Source of the DNA: Haloplanus salinus
GTDB taxonomy: Archaea > Halobacteriota > Halobacteria > Halobacteriales > Haloferacaceae
NCBI RefSeq assembly: GCF_003336245.1
Contig: NZ_QPHM01000001.1
Coordinates: 1,900,113 to 1,964,112, forward strand
Direction of reading: 5' to 3'
DNA: 64,000 nucleotides
The position numbers and the translations under genes are program-made. Below the pieces are notes generated by a model, which did no database searches, was not told where the DNA came from, and saw nothing but the letters and a program-made list of their open reading frames with translations. This document shows, piece by piece, positions 47,479-55,607 of this stretch (position 1 is its first letter; the number at the start of each line of letters is the position of its first letter).

Positions 47479-47967
47479 GTTCCGAGTGGGTACTCGTCGC
47501 ACGCGTATCTGAGTATCGGACCGAACGCAGCACGGGCGTCGACGGTGAACGGGAGCGTCCGATCCCCGGTGAGCGCCGTGAGTCTCGCCCCCCAAACGGA
47601 CGCGTTCGTCGTGCCGGCGGACCGGACGGACGTTCCGGATCGGCCCGCGGTCGTTCGTCGACGCGCGCCCGCCGGCCGACCCCGCGGGCGGTCCCCACGC
47701 GAACGCTCCCACCCACGGTCGACGACGATTCCATGGAACGGTTTATATACGTGTGGCGGACGGGCCGTGGGCGACGACCGGAGTCGACGGAGGACTCCGA
47801 GGACACGTCGCGCTGGTCGAGTCGAACCCTGCGGGTATGTCGACCGACGGGTCGATCCGTCCGCGGCGGACCGCCAATGGACGGAGTTCGTCCACGAGGC
47901 GGGCGAGGCCGCTTCGACGGAGAGCGACGGGAGACCCGGCGCGATGCTCGCCGGGGTGGACCGGCCG
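47479..47967. other. Gap with a TATA box and a possible broken ORF
   Basis: This 489-bp stretch has no confident gene. A good TATA element (TTTATATA, 47742-47749) is followed by a GTG at 47753 opening VADGPWATTGVDGGLRGHVALVESNPAG and, in another frame, DPSAADRQWTEFVHEAGEAA then ESDGRPGAMLAGVDRPLVV; both halves have haloarchaeal composition, so one frameshift would link them. Evidence for a real pseudogene is thin. Confidence 0.25.
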
Positions 47968-48564
47968 CTAGTCGTCGGCCAGCCGCCACAGCGCCCGATA
48001 GACGGTCCAAACGTCGCGGTCGGTTCGGTCGGCGACCCGCCGCACCGCGTCGAGATACCGTTCGTAGTCGCCCGCGGTGGGTGAGTCCGGGGGCGCTCCG
48101 TCCAGTTCGCCCGCCGCTCGAAGGGCGTTCCACTCCCGCTTTCCGACGGCGACGTACGCGTCCGGATGGGTAAAGGCCAGAAACGCGGAGGCAACGGGAA
48201 CGCCGACGCCGTGCAGCGCGGTCAACGAGTCGAGTTTCCCGTCGAGCGAGTCGGCCGCCGCGGCGCCCCGAATGGCGTCGACCATCGCCTCGTAGCGGTT
48301 GTCGAGGAAGCGCTCCTCGGCCGCCCGGCGGTCGGCGTCGGGGAGGGACCGCCGGCGATAGTACCACTGGACCGGCCACTCGGCGTCGCGGCGGCCGAAG
48401 TCTCCGGACTCGAACGCGCCCGGCACCGTCTCGACGTGTTCGCGCTCGACCAGATCGAACGGTTCGCGCTCCTCGTACTCGGCGACGAGTTCGTCGATCC
48501 GGTCGCGGGTGAGGTCGGTCGTCGGTTCGTTTCCGCCGTCGGGCCGTCCACGGGAGCCGGTCAT
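47968..48564 (-). CDS. HhH-motif protein, possible DNA-repair-like
   Basis: 198 residues from ATG 48564. The centre has a helix-hairpin-helix-like LTALHGVGVPVASAFLAFTH, followed by DAYVAVGKREWNALRAAGEL, resembling the HhH of glycosylase-type or uncharacterised haloarchaeal proteins. There is no clear catalytic Asp-Lys pair of an HhH-GPD glycosylase. Possibly DNA-binding; function unknown. The upstream in-frame extension crosses the fdh promoter. Confidence 0.55.
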   Translation of the reverse strand: MTGSRGRPDGGNEPTTDLTRDRIDELVAEYEEREPFDLVEREHVETVPGAFESGDFGRRDAEWPVQWYYRRRSLPDADRRAAEERFLDNRYEAMVDAIRGAAAADSLDGKLDSLTALHGVGVPVASAFLAFTHPDAYVAVGKREWNALRAAGELDGAPPDSPTAGDYERYLDAVRRVADRTDRDVWTVYRALWRLADD

Positions 48565-48706
48565 GACAACCCATTCGTCCGCGGAAGTGTGAACGTTCTC
48601 CCGGCGCCGTATTTGCCCCGATCGGCACTTTGATGACCCGATGCCGGGGTTTCGCACGCTACTGGATGACAACATTGATCATCCACCGTCGTTAAATTCG
48701 TGTACA

Positions 48707-50839
48707 ATGTCATCCGAATCTAGCGGCGAGTCAGACGGGCCAACCAAGACGATCTGTCCGTACTGTGGGGTCGGGTGCGGTATCCAGATCACACAGGACG
48801 ACGACGGTGAAGTCAGCTTTCGTCCGTGGGCCGACGCGCCGGTCAACGAGGGGAGCATCTGCATCAAGGGCGGCGCGGCCACGCAGTCCGTCAACCACGA
48901 GGACCGGTTGACCGACCCGCTCGTCCGCGACGACGACGGCGTGCTCCGCGAGGCGACGTGGGACGAGGCCTACGACGTGGTCGTCGACAACATGGAGCGC
49001 ATCCGCGACGAACACAGCGCCCAGGCCATGGGCTTTTACGGCTGCTCGAAGGCCATGAACGAGGAGAACTACCTCGTCCAGAAGCTCGCCCGGCGCTACG
49101 GCACCAACAGCGTCGACACCTGTACGCGGATGTGTCACTCCTCGACGGTGTACGCGCTCAAAAACAGCCTCGGCGAGGGCGCGATGACCAACAGTATGGC
49201 GGACCTAGAGGAGGCCGCCGACGTCTTCTGGATTCAGGGTGCCAACCCCGGCGAGCAACACCCTATCGCCAACAGCCAGTACTTCCGCCAGGCCGTACTG
49301 GAGGGAGCGACCGTCATTCAGGTCGATCCCCACGCCAACAAGACGACGAAGTCGTTCGACATCACCGACACCGACCGCCACATGCATCTCCAGCTGGAGC
49401 CGGGCACCGACATCCCGCTCCTGAACGTCGTCATCAAGACGGTGCTGGAGAACGGCTGGGTCGACGAGGAGTTCGTCGCGGAGCGTACCGAGGGCTTCGA
49501 GCACCTGACAGAGACCCTCGAGGACTTCGATAAGGAAGCCGCCGCCGAGGAGGCCGGCGTCCCGCTCGAAGACATCGAACTCGCCGCCGAGAAGTACGCG
49601 AAGGCGAACAACGCCGCCATCTTCACCGGCATGGGGATGTCCCAGCACACCTGCGGCGTCGACAACGTCCAAAACGAGATCAACCTCGCGCTCGTCACCG
49701 GCAACCTCGGCCGCCCCGGCACGGGCGTCAACCCGCTTCGCGGGCAGAACAACGTTCAGGGCGCGTCCGACGTGGGCGCGATGCCGAACGTCCTCCCGGG
49801 CTACCGCGACGTCTCCGATCCGGAGGTTCGTGCCGACGTCGAGTCGGTCTGGGACTTCGAGATTCCGTCCGAACCCGGCCTGACGAACGTCGAAGTCTCC
49901 CACGAAATCGGCGACACGATCCACGGGCTCTACATCATGGGCGAGAACCCCGTGATGAGCGAACCCGACACCAACCAGGTCGAAAAACGGATGGAAGAGT
50001 TGGACTTCATGGTGGTTCAGGACGTCTTCCCGACCGAAACCGCCGAGTACGCCGACGTAGTCCTGCCGGCCACCTCGTGGGCCGAACGCGACGGCACCGT
50101 CGTCAACACCGACCGCCGCACCCAGCGGATGCGTGGCGTCGACAAGGTGTATCCGAACACGAAAGACGACCTCGAAATCCTCTGTGACGTGGGCAATCGC
50201 CTGTTCGGCGACGGCTCCTTCGACTTCGAGGGTCCCGAAGGCGTGTTCGAGGAACTCCGACAGGTCGCGCCCATCTTCCACGGCATGACCTACGACGTCC
50301 TCGGCGAGGAGGGCGTCCACTGGCCCTGCTACGAACCCGGCGACGAAGGCGATGCCTACCTCTACGAGGACGGCTTCACTACCGAGAGCGGCCTGGGTCG
50401 GATCGAGGGCGTCCGTCACCAGCCGCCCAAGGAGACGCCCGACGAGGAGTACCCGCTCATCCTCACCACGGGGCGCATCATCGAACACTACAACACCGGG
50501 ACGATGAGTCGGCGCTCCGAGACGCTCACCCGCGTCGAACCGGAGAACTTCGTCGACGTGCATCCGGCCGACGCCGAGGAGTACGGCATCGAGGACGGCG
50601 ACTACGTGACGCTCAAATCCCGACGCGGCGAAATCGAGGTTGAGGCACGCGTCACCGACGACATCAAACGAGGGACGGTGTGGACGACGCCGCATTTCGC
50701 AGAGTCGGCGGGCAACCGGCTCACCAACGACGTGCTCGACGAGCGCGCGAAGATCCCGGAGTACAAGGCTGCTGCGGCCGAAATCGAAGTTACGGTGGAG
50801 ACGGACGCGGGCGACGTGGACGCCCCCGCCGACGACTGA
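48707..50839 (+). CDS. fdhA: Formate dehydrogenase alpha subunit (molybdopterin)
   Basis: 710 residues from ATG 48707. A [4Fe-4S] site C17-P-Y-C20-G-V-G-C24 with C52, then the molybdopterin oxidoreductase domains. The Mo/W ligand is Cys143 in TRMCHSSTV, in place of the selenocysteine of FdhF, and is followed by His144 as in other formate dehydrogenases. The C-terminal dinucleotide-binding domain is intact (TGRIIEHYNTGTMSRRSETL). It oxidises formate. No beta, gamma, NuoE/F or FdhD genes are adjacent. Placed beside the C1 genes, it may dispose of formate from folate-linked oxidation. Confidence 0.88.
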   Translation: MSSESSGESDGPTKTICPYCGVGCGIQITQDDDGEVSFRPWADAPVNEGSICIKGGAATQSVNHEDRLTDPLVRDDDGVLREATWDEAYDVVVDNMERIRDEHSAQAMGFYGCSKAMNEENYLVQKLARRYGTNSVDTCTRMCHSSTVYALKNSLGEGAMTNSMADLEEAADVFWIQGANPGEQHPIANSQYFRQAVLEGATVIQVDPHANKTTKSFDITDTDRHMHLQLEPGTDIPLLNVVIKTVLENGWVDEEFVAERTEGFEHLTETLEDFDKEAAAEEAGVPLEDIELAAEKYAKANNAAIFTGMGMSQHTCGVDNVQNEINLALVTGNLGRPGTGVNPLRGQNNVQGASDVGAMPNVLPGYRDVSDPEVRADVESVWDFEIPSEPGLTNVEVSHEIGDTIHGLYIMGENPVMSEPDTNQVEKRMEELDFMVVQDVFPTETAEYADVVLPATSWAERDGTVVNTDRRTQRMRGVDKVYPNTKDDLEILCDVGNRLFGDGSFDFEGPEGVFEELRQVAPIFHGMTYDVLGEEGVHWPCYEPGDEGDAYLYEDGFTTESGLGRIEGVRHQPPKETPDEEYPLILTTGRIIEHYNTGTMSRRSETLTRVEPENFVDVHPADAEEYGIEDGDYVTLKSRRGEIEVEARVTDDIKRGTVWTTPHFAESAGNRLTNDVLDERAKIPEYKAAAAEIEVTVETDAGDVDAPADD

Positions 50840-50995
50840 CGACGAGCGTTGGTCGTCCCGGTCCTCGATAGGGCGACTTCGACCCGCCGACCCCCACCCG
50901 TCCGACCGCGACGTCGAGGACGACCGCCGACCGAACCCCCGAGGCGTCGAGTGCGCGCCCACTCGGCCACCGTCTCGACGAACGTCTCGACGGCG

Positions 50996-51784
50996 CTACA
51001 GGTTCGAGGCGTGGTCGCCGCCGTCGACGGGGACGGCCGCGCCGTTGACGTAGCTCGCTCGTTCGGAGCAGAGGAAAGCGACCACGTCGCCGAACTCCTC
51101 CGGCTGACCGATCCGTTCGGCTGGGTTGCCGGCGCTCCACTCCGCAACCCCCGTCTCGTAGTCGGGGTAGTCGCCGCGTTCGACGCCCTGTTCGACGAGT
51201 TCCTCGATGCGCGGCGTCTCGTGAGTGCCCGGCAGTACCGTGTTCGCGCGCACCTCCGGGGCGAGTTCCTCCGAGAGCGTCTTCTCCAGGCCGACGACGC
51301 TCATCCGCACCGAGTTCGAGAGCACGAGGCCGTCGATAGCCTCCTTGACGCTCCCGGAGGTGACGTTGACGATCGTGCCGCCGCCGTCCTGCAGGTGGGG
51401 CGCCGCCTCGCGCACGAGGCGAACGACGCTCATCACCAGAAGGTCGTACGCCTCGTACCAGTCCTCGTCGGTCGTGTCGAGGAAGGGGCCACTCGGGGGA
51501 CCGCCGGCGCTCGTCACGAGGTGGTCGAGGCCGCCGAACTCCTCGACGGCTCGCTCGACCAAGGTGGTCACGTCGTCGGGAACGGTCAGGTCGCCCCGTA
51601 CCGCCACCACGTCGCCCGCCGCCACCTCGCGAACGTCCGCGAGGGCAGCGTCGAGGCGGTCCGGGTCCCGGCCGTTGATCGCGACGTTCGCGCCTTCGGC
51701 GGCGAGAGCCGCCGCGGACGCCTTCCCGAGACCACTGCTGGAGGCCGACACCAGTGCCGCGTCGCCGTCGAGTCCGAGATCCAT
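50996..51784 (-). CDS. SDR-family oxidoreductase
   Basis: 262 residues from ATG 51784. A Rossmann site ALVSASSSGLGKASAAALA, and TSAGGPPSGPF (NAG-like). The Ser-Tyr-x-x-x-Lys catalytic triad is not clear: the NVTSGSV segment gives Ser, but the expected Tyr-x3-Lys position reads SNSVRMSVVG. So it may have lost the usual SDR chemistry or use a variant. End CSERASYVNGAAVPVDGGDH is typical. The substrate is unknown; it is next to the betaine-type cluster but divergent from its regulator gene. Confidence 0.8.
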   Translation of the reverse strand: MDLGLDGDAALVSASSSGLGKASAAALAAEGANVAINGRDPDRLDAALADVREVAAGDVVAVRGDLTVPDDVTTLVERAVEEFGGLDHLVTSAGGPPSGPFLDTTDEDWYEAYDLLVMSVVRLVREAAPHLQDGGGTIVNVTSGSVKEAIDGLVLSNSVRMSVVGLEKTLSEELAPEVRANTVLPGTHETPRIEELVEQGVERGDYPDYETGVAEWSAGNPAERIGQPEEFGDVVAFLCSERASYVNGAAVPVDGGDHASNL

Positions 51785-51967
51785 GCCCCGACCTGTCGCG
51801 TCGCTCCTCAAAGAGTCACCGGAGCCGGAAATCCGCTCGCGCTCGCCGCCGGTCGTGATCGACTCCCAAACGGTAAAGTCGGTTCGACCCGGCAGGGTGG
51901 ACATGAACGGGCACACCGTCTCCGGGGCGGCCCGAGCCGTCAGCCCCGTCGGCGCTCGGTGGGACAC

Positions 51968-52615
51968 ATGAGCCTCATCGCCGTCGCCGAACTGTCGCAC
52001 CCTGACCTCGCCCTGACGCCGACTATCCAGTCGACCGACGCCGACGTACAGGTGGTCTCTCACACTGCGACCGATCCGGAGACTGGGATGTTCTTCTTTC
52101 TCGTCGAAACCGACTCGTTCCCGGCGTTCGAGGCTACCCTCGAACGCGACCACACCGTCGCGGAGTCGCTCCTCGTCGCCGAGGCGTCGACGACGCGCAT
52201 CTACCGGCTCCGACACACGGAGGGAACGAAACTCATCTCCCCGACGACGACGGAGGTCGGCGGGCTCATGCTCGAAGCCGAGAGCACGAATCGGGGCTGG
52301 TCCGTACGGATGCAGCTCCCCGACCGCGAGACGCTCGGTACGCTCTGGGAGCACTGCGACCGCGAGGACATCGAGTTCGAACTCGGGCACATCTACTCGC
52401 TCGATCAGTTCTCCGTCGACGACCGCATCGGGCTCACCGACGCCCAGCGCGACGCCCTCGTCACCGCCTACGAGGCCGGTTACTTCGAGGAACCCCGCGG
52501 TACCTCGCTCCAAGCGCTCGCCGAGGACCTCGGCATCTCGCCGACTGCCGTCGGTGGCCGCATCCGTCGGGGCACGTCCCGGCTCATCGAGCGGACGCTG
52601 ATCGACGATGCATAA
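51968..52615 (+). CDS. Bat-type HTH transcriptional regulator
   Basis: 215 residues. The N-terminal 150 residues form a ligand- or sensor-like domain of the bacterio-opsin-activator type (HPDLALTPTIQSTDADVQVV, TRIYRLRHTEGTKLIS). The C-terminus is the HTH-10 (Bat) DNA-binding domain: LTDAQRDALVTAYEAGYFEE then LAEDLGISPTAVGGRIRRGT. Haloarchaea use many such regulators. Location just before the MTHFR-methyltransferase genes and divergent from the SDR suggests it controls this block. Confidence 0.88.
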   Translation: MSLIAVAELSHPDLALTPTIQSTDADVQVVSHTATDPETGMFFFLVETDSFPAFEATLERDHTVAESLLVAEASTTRIYRLRHTEGTKLISPTTTEVGGLMLEAESTNRGWSVRMQLPDRETLGTLWEHCDREDIEFELGHIYSLDQFSVDDRIGLTDAQRDALVTAYEAGYFEEPRGTSLQALAEDLGISPTAVGGRIRRGTSRLIERTLIDDA

Positions 52616-52624
52616 ACGTCACAG

Positions 52625-52960
52625 ATGAGACACCCGTGGAGTCAATCCGATTCCTCCCAATCGGCAGTCATGTGTGCTGCTACCACGACTCGGGGTGAGA
52701 CGCACCACGTCCACCACGACGGCGACGGTCGGCTGAGCGAGACGCTTCGCGCCGCCGTCGCCGACCTCACCGACACCGCACCGGCCGACCTCCCGCCGCT
52801 CGACGCGCGCATCAACGTTTCCGCCCTCGACGACCTCTGGAACGTCGAGGCGTCCGACCGACCCACCGCTGGCTGTCTCACGTTCACGTACGGCGGGTAC
52901 GTCGTCGTCGTCCGCAGCACCGGCGCCGTACTGCTTCGCGAGGCGACGGCGGAGACGTGA
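52625..52960 (+). CDS. HalOD1-domain protein
   Basis: 111 residues. The C-terminal half, LDDLWNVEASDRPTAGCLTF followed by TYGGYVVVVRSTGAVLL, is the HalOD1 output domain common in haloarchaeal signalling proteins, here alone. It follows the Bat-type regulator by 9 bp and may be cotranscribed. An internal ATG at 52670 would shorten it by 15 residues; both starts are possible. Confidence 0.75.
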   Translation: MRHPWSQSDSSQSAVMCAATTTRGETHHVHHDGDGRLSETLRAAVADLTDTAPADLPPLDARINVSALDDLWNVEASDRPTAGCLTFTYGGYVVVVRSTGAVLLREATAET

Positions 52961-53111
52961 TCGAACCGTCCCGTATGTGTCCGTGCGACCCCGTGTCGAC
53001 ACGTCGAACGGCTACGGGGACGCCGGAGTAGGTCGATCCGGAAACACGGATCGAAGGCGGACCCACATCACTGACCGAATCGAGCGACCGTCGCTCGATT
53101 CGACGGGGCGT

Positions 53112-53963
53112 CTAGTTGTCCAGCCGTTCGCGTCGCCACGCCTCGGTGTCGGCCGTCTGGTTGAACGTGTAGACGTGGATTCCACGGATGCCGTACTCGG
53201 GGTCGTCGACGTACGGCGCGAGGCCGTCGACGAGGGCGTCGGGGGTGTATTTGCCGCGCGAGCCGACGAGCTGGCGCACGAACCCGACGATGCCGCTGGT
53301 CTTCCGCAGGAAACGGATCGAGTCGCCGACGCCGACCTTCTGTGAGATCGAGAGCAGGCGCTGGTATTTCATCACGCCCGGAATCCCCACCTCGACGGGG
53401 AGGTCGATCCCGCGGTCACGGATCGCCTCGACCCAGTCGACGACCGCCTCGGGGTCGTAACAGAGCTGGGTGGTGACGTACGTCGCGTACGGGGCCTTCC
53501 GGTCCATCGCCTCGGCGAGCGTCCGGTCGTCGAGAAAGTCGTGGCCCTCGGGATAGCCGGTGATGCCCACCTCGTCGAACTCGTGGCCCAGGTCGTCGAG
53601 GGCGACGAGGAGTTCGTACGCGGACTCGAACTCGCCGACGGGGTCCTCTCGGTCGCCCCCGGGCACGAAGATGTCGGTGACGCCCGCCTCGGTGAGCCGG
53701 GTCGCGATCTCGTCGAGGTGCTCCTTGTCGCGGACGTATCGCGCCGCGACGTGCGGGATCGGCGTGTAGCCGCGGGCGGCCGACTTCTCGCTCCACTCGA
53801 CGGTGGCGTCGAGCCCGAGCTGTGGCGACGCCGTGATGGCGATCTCCGCTCCCTCGGGTAGCTGTTCCATCTGGCCCTCGAAGCTGTCGAAGGGCATCAG
53901 CTCGAAGCGTGGCTTCGCGAGCAGGCTCGATGCGCCGGTCGGTTTCGATTTAGTGAGTGACAT
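53112..53963 (-). CDS. Methylene-THF reductase-like protein (MetF family)
   Basis: 283 residues, close to the length of MetF. Segments FELMPFDSFE, then HVAARYVRDKEHLDEIATRL, TDIFVPGGDREDPVGEFESA, VGITGYPEGHDFLDD and TYVTTQLCYDPEAVVDWVEA match the reductase TIM barrel. It interconverts methyl-THF and methylene-THF with a flavin. Downstream of a methyltransferase that would yield methyl-THF, it probably runs in the oxidative direction. It is the second gene of the unit starting at 55398, 49 bp after the methyltransferase. Confidence 0.85.
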   Translation of the reverse strand: MSLTKSKPTGASSLLAKPRFELMPFDSFEGQMEQLPEGAEIAITASPQLGLDATVEWSEKSAARGYTPIPHVAARYVRDKEHLDEIATRLTEAGVTDIFVPGGDREDPVGEFESAYELLVALDDLGHEFDEVGITGYPEGHDFLDDRTLAEAMDRKAPYATYVTTQLCYDPEAVVDWVEAIRDRGIDLPVEVGIPGVMKYQRLLSISQKVGVGDSIRFLRKTSGIVGFVRQLVGSRGKYTPDALVDGLAPYVDDPEYGIRGIHVYTFNQTADTEAWRRERLDN

Positions 53964-54012
53964 GAGGTGGGCGTTGTTCGGTGTACGGTCTCCGTCCCGT
54001 TAACTCCGTCCG

Positions 54013-55398
54013 TTACTCCTCGCTCTCCTTCCGGGCGTTCAGCTTCGCCTGTTCGCGGGCACTCGGGTTGACCGACTCCTTGAACGGCACCTCCGCGACC
54101 GTCGCGAACGCCGGCTCACCGCCCTCCTCGGCGTACTCGTCGGGGAGGTGGACCTCGAACTCGAGGTCGAGGTCGTGCTCGTAGATCTCGTCGTTGAGCA
54201 GGGCGTCGGTCTCCGCCTCCAGCTTCTCGGCGGGCACGAAGCCGAGACCGATGTTCGTCTCCAGCTCCGGGTTCCACCACGGCGACGTCATGTAGCCACA
54301 CTCCTCGCCCGTCTCGGGGTCGGAGACGATCCAGAAGTCGGGGGCGTATTCGCGGATCGGCTCGCCCGCAATCTTCAGGCCGACGAGCTTGAGGTTGAAC
54401 GGATACTCGCCGTCGTCGATCAGTTCCTTCTGTCGCTCCAGCTCCTCCTTGCCGATGTAGTCGCCCTCCTTGTCGTCGGGCACTTGATAGCCGAGGTTGA
54501 CCTGGAACGGCGAGGTTTCGTGGTCCATATCCTGGCCCCACGAGAGGATGCCGGCCGCGATGCGGCGGTGGTGACCGGGGGCGATCTGTCGGCCGCCGTG
54601 GTTCTTGACCTCCTCCATCACCGGGTCCCAGACGCGTTCGGCGTTCTTACTCGCGTCCTTGACGTAGACTTCGAAGCCCTTCTCGCCGGAGAAGCCGGTC
54701 TGGCTCACCAGCACGTCACAGCCGTTGATCTGGGTGTCCATGAGACCGTAGTACGGAATCTCGGACACTTCCTCGCCGACGACTTCCACCATCACGTCCT
54801 CCGAGAGCGGCCCCTGAATCTGCACCGGTGCCACGTCGATTTCGTCGACCTCGACGTCGAAGTCCATGCCGACGTTGACGCCCTGAATCCACTGCATCAG
54901 CGTCGAGTCGGAGATGGAGAACCAGAACTCGTCCTCCGCGACGCGCAGGAGGACCGGGTCGTTGAGGATGCCGCCGTCCTCGTTACACAGGAGGACGTAC
55001 TTGCCTTTCATCGGCTCGATGCTCGTCGCGTCACGCGTGATCAGATAGTCCGTAAGCGCCTCCGCGTCCGGGCCTTTGACGCGAATCTGTCGCTCCACGG
55101 CCACGTCCCACAGCGTCACGCTCTCGGTCAGCGCCTCGTACTCCTTCATCGCGCCGCCGTCTTCGGGTTCGACGAGGCCTCGCGGATGGTAAACACGGTT
55201 GTAGACGGTGCAGCGCCACGCTCCCTCCTCGTTGAACGATTTGTCGAAGAACGGGGACTTGCGGACGCGGGTCGAAACGAGCATCTCGATTCCCGGGTCG
55301 CCAGTCTGGCGAAGGTTCCGCGGCAGTACGCGGTCCGACTGGTCGACCTCCGGATGGTTCGGGTGTGTGTCGAGCGCCTGGGAGTCGTTGTTCGTCAT
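54013..55398 (-). CDS. GcvT/DmdA/LigM-type tetrahydrofolate methyltransferase
   Basis: 461 residues. The GcvT-fold begins with ALTESVTLWDVAVERQIRVK GPDAEALTDYLI, with YVLLCNEDGGILNDPVLLRV (folate/substrate site), and the second domain has SQTGFSGEKGFEVYV. It is longer than GcvT (about 360) and near LigM/DmdA in character. Such enzymes take a methyl from DMSP, vanillate or other methyl donors and make 5-methyl-THF. Adjacent MetF is the usual partner. Glycine betaine is a good candidate here because of the adjacent dimethylglycine-type genes; DMSP or methoxy compounds are alternatives. Confidence 0.8.
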   Translation of the reverse strand: MTNNDSQALDTHPNHPEVDQSDRVLPRNLRQTGDPGIEMLVSTRVRKSPFFDKSFNEEGAWRCTVYNRVYHPRGLVEPEDGGAMKEYEALTESVTLWDVAVERQIRVKGPDAEALTDYLITRDATSIEPMKGKYVLLCNEDGGILNDPVLLRVAEDEFWFSISDSTLMQWIQGVNVGMDFDVEVDEIDVAPVQIQGPLSEDVMVEVVGEEVSEIPYYGLMDTQINGCDVLVSQTGFSGEKGFEVYVKDASKNAERVWDPVMEEVKNHGGRQIAPGHHRRIAAGILSWGQDMDHETSPFQVNLGYQVPDDKEGDYIGKEELERQKELIDDGEYPFNLKLVGLKIAGEPIREYAPDFWIVSDPETGEECGYMTSPWWNPELETNIGLGFVPAEKLEAETDALLNDEIYEHDLDLEFEVHLPDEYAEEGGEPAFATVAEVPFKESVNPSAREQAKLNARKESEE

Positions 55399-55422
55399 CG
55401 ATCATCAAGACGACCCCCTTCT

Positions 55423-55583
55423 GTATAAGGGTAAACCACAGCTATCTCGGACGTATAAATGGGCGTCGCCGCCGATGCCGGACGTCGACCGGCCGTTCTT
55501 ATCACGTATATCGCTGTTAAGATCGATCGTCGCGGCACACCCCGGTATATAAATGGGTGTCGTCGCGGAGGTGTGATTATAAG
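55423..55583. promoter_or_regulatory. Divergent promoter with repeated TATA-containing element
   Basis: The 209-bp gap between the methyltransferase and dehydrogenase genes has TATA boxes for each side: reverse CTTATACAG (about 55423-55430, 25-32 nt before 55398) and forward TTATAAG (55577-55583, 25-31 nt before 55608). Between them lies a 19-bp direct repeat TATAAATGGGYGTCGYCGC at 55454-55472 and 55548-55566, 94 bp apart, two mismatches. The repeats could be extra promoters or regulator sites shared by the two arms. Confidence 0.6.
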
Positions 55584-55607
55584 ACACCGCGGTCGAACAG
55601 TCTCAGT

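Noticed and set aside
49127..49144. Possible selenocysteine at the formate dehydrogenase active site
   Set aside because: The codon at the Mo-ligand position is TGT (Cys143), not TGA, so no recoding is needed.
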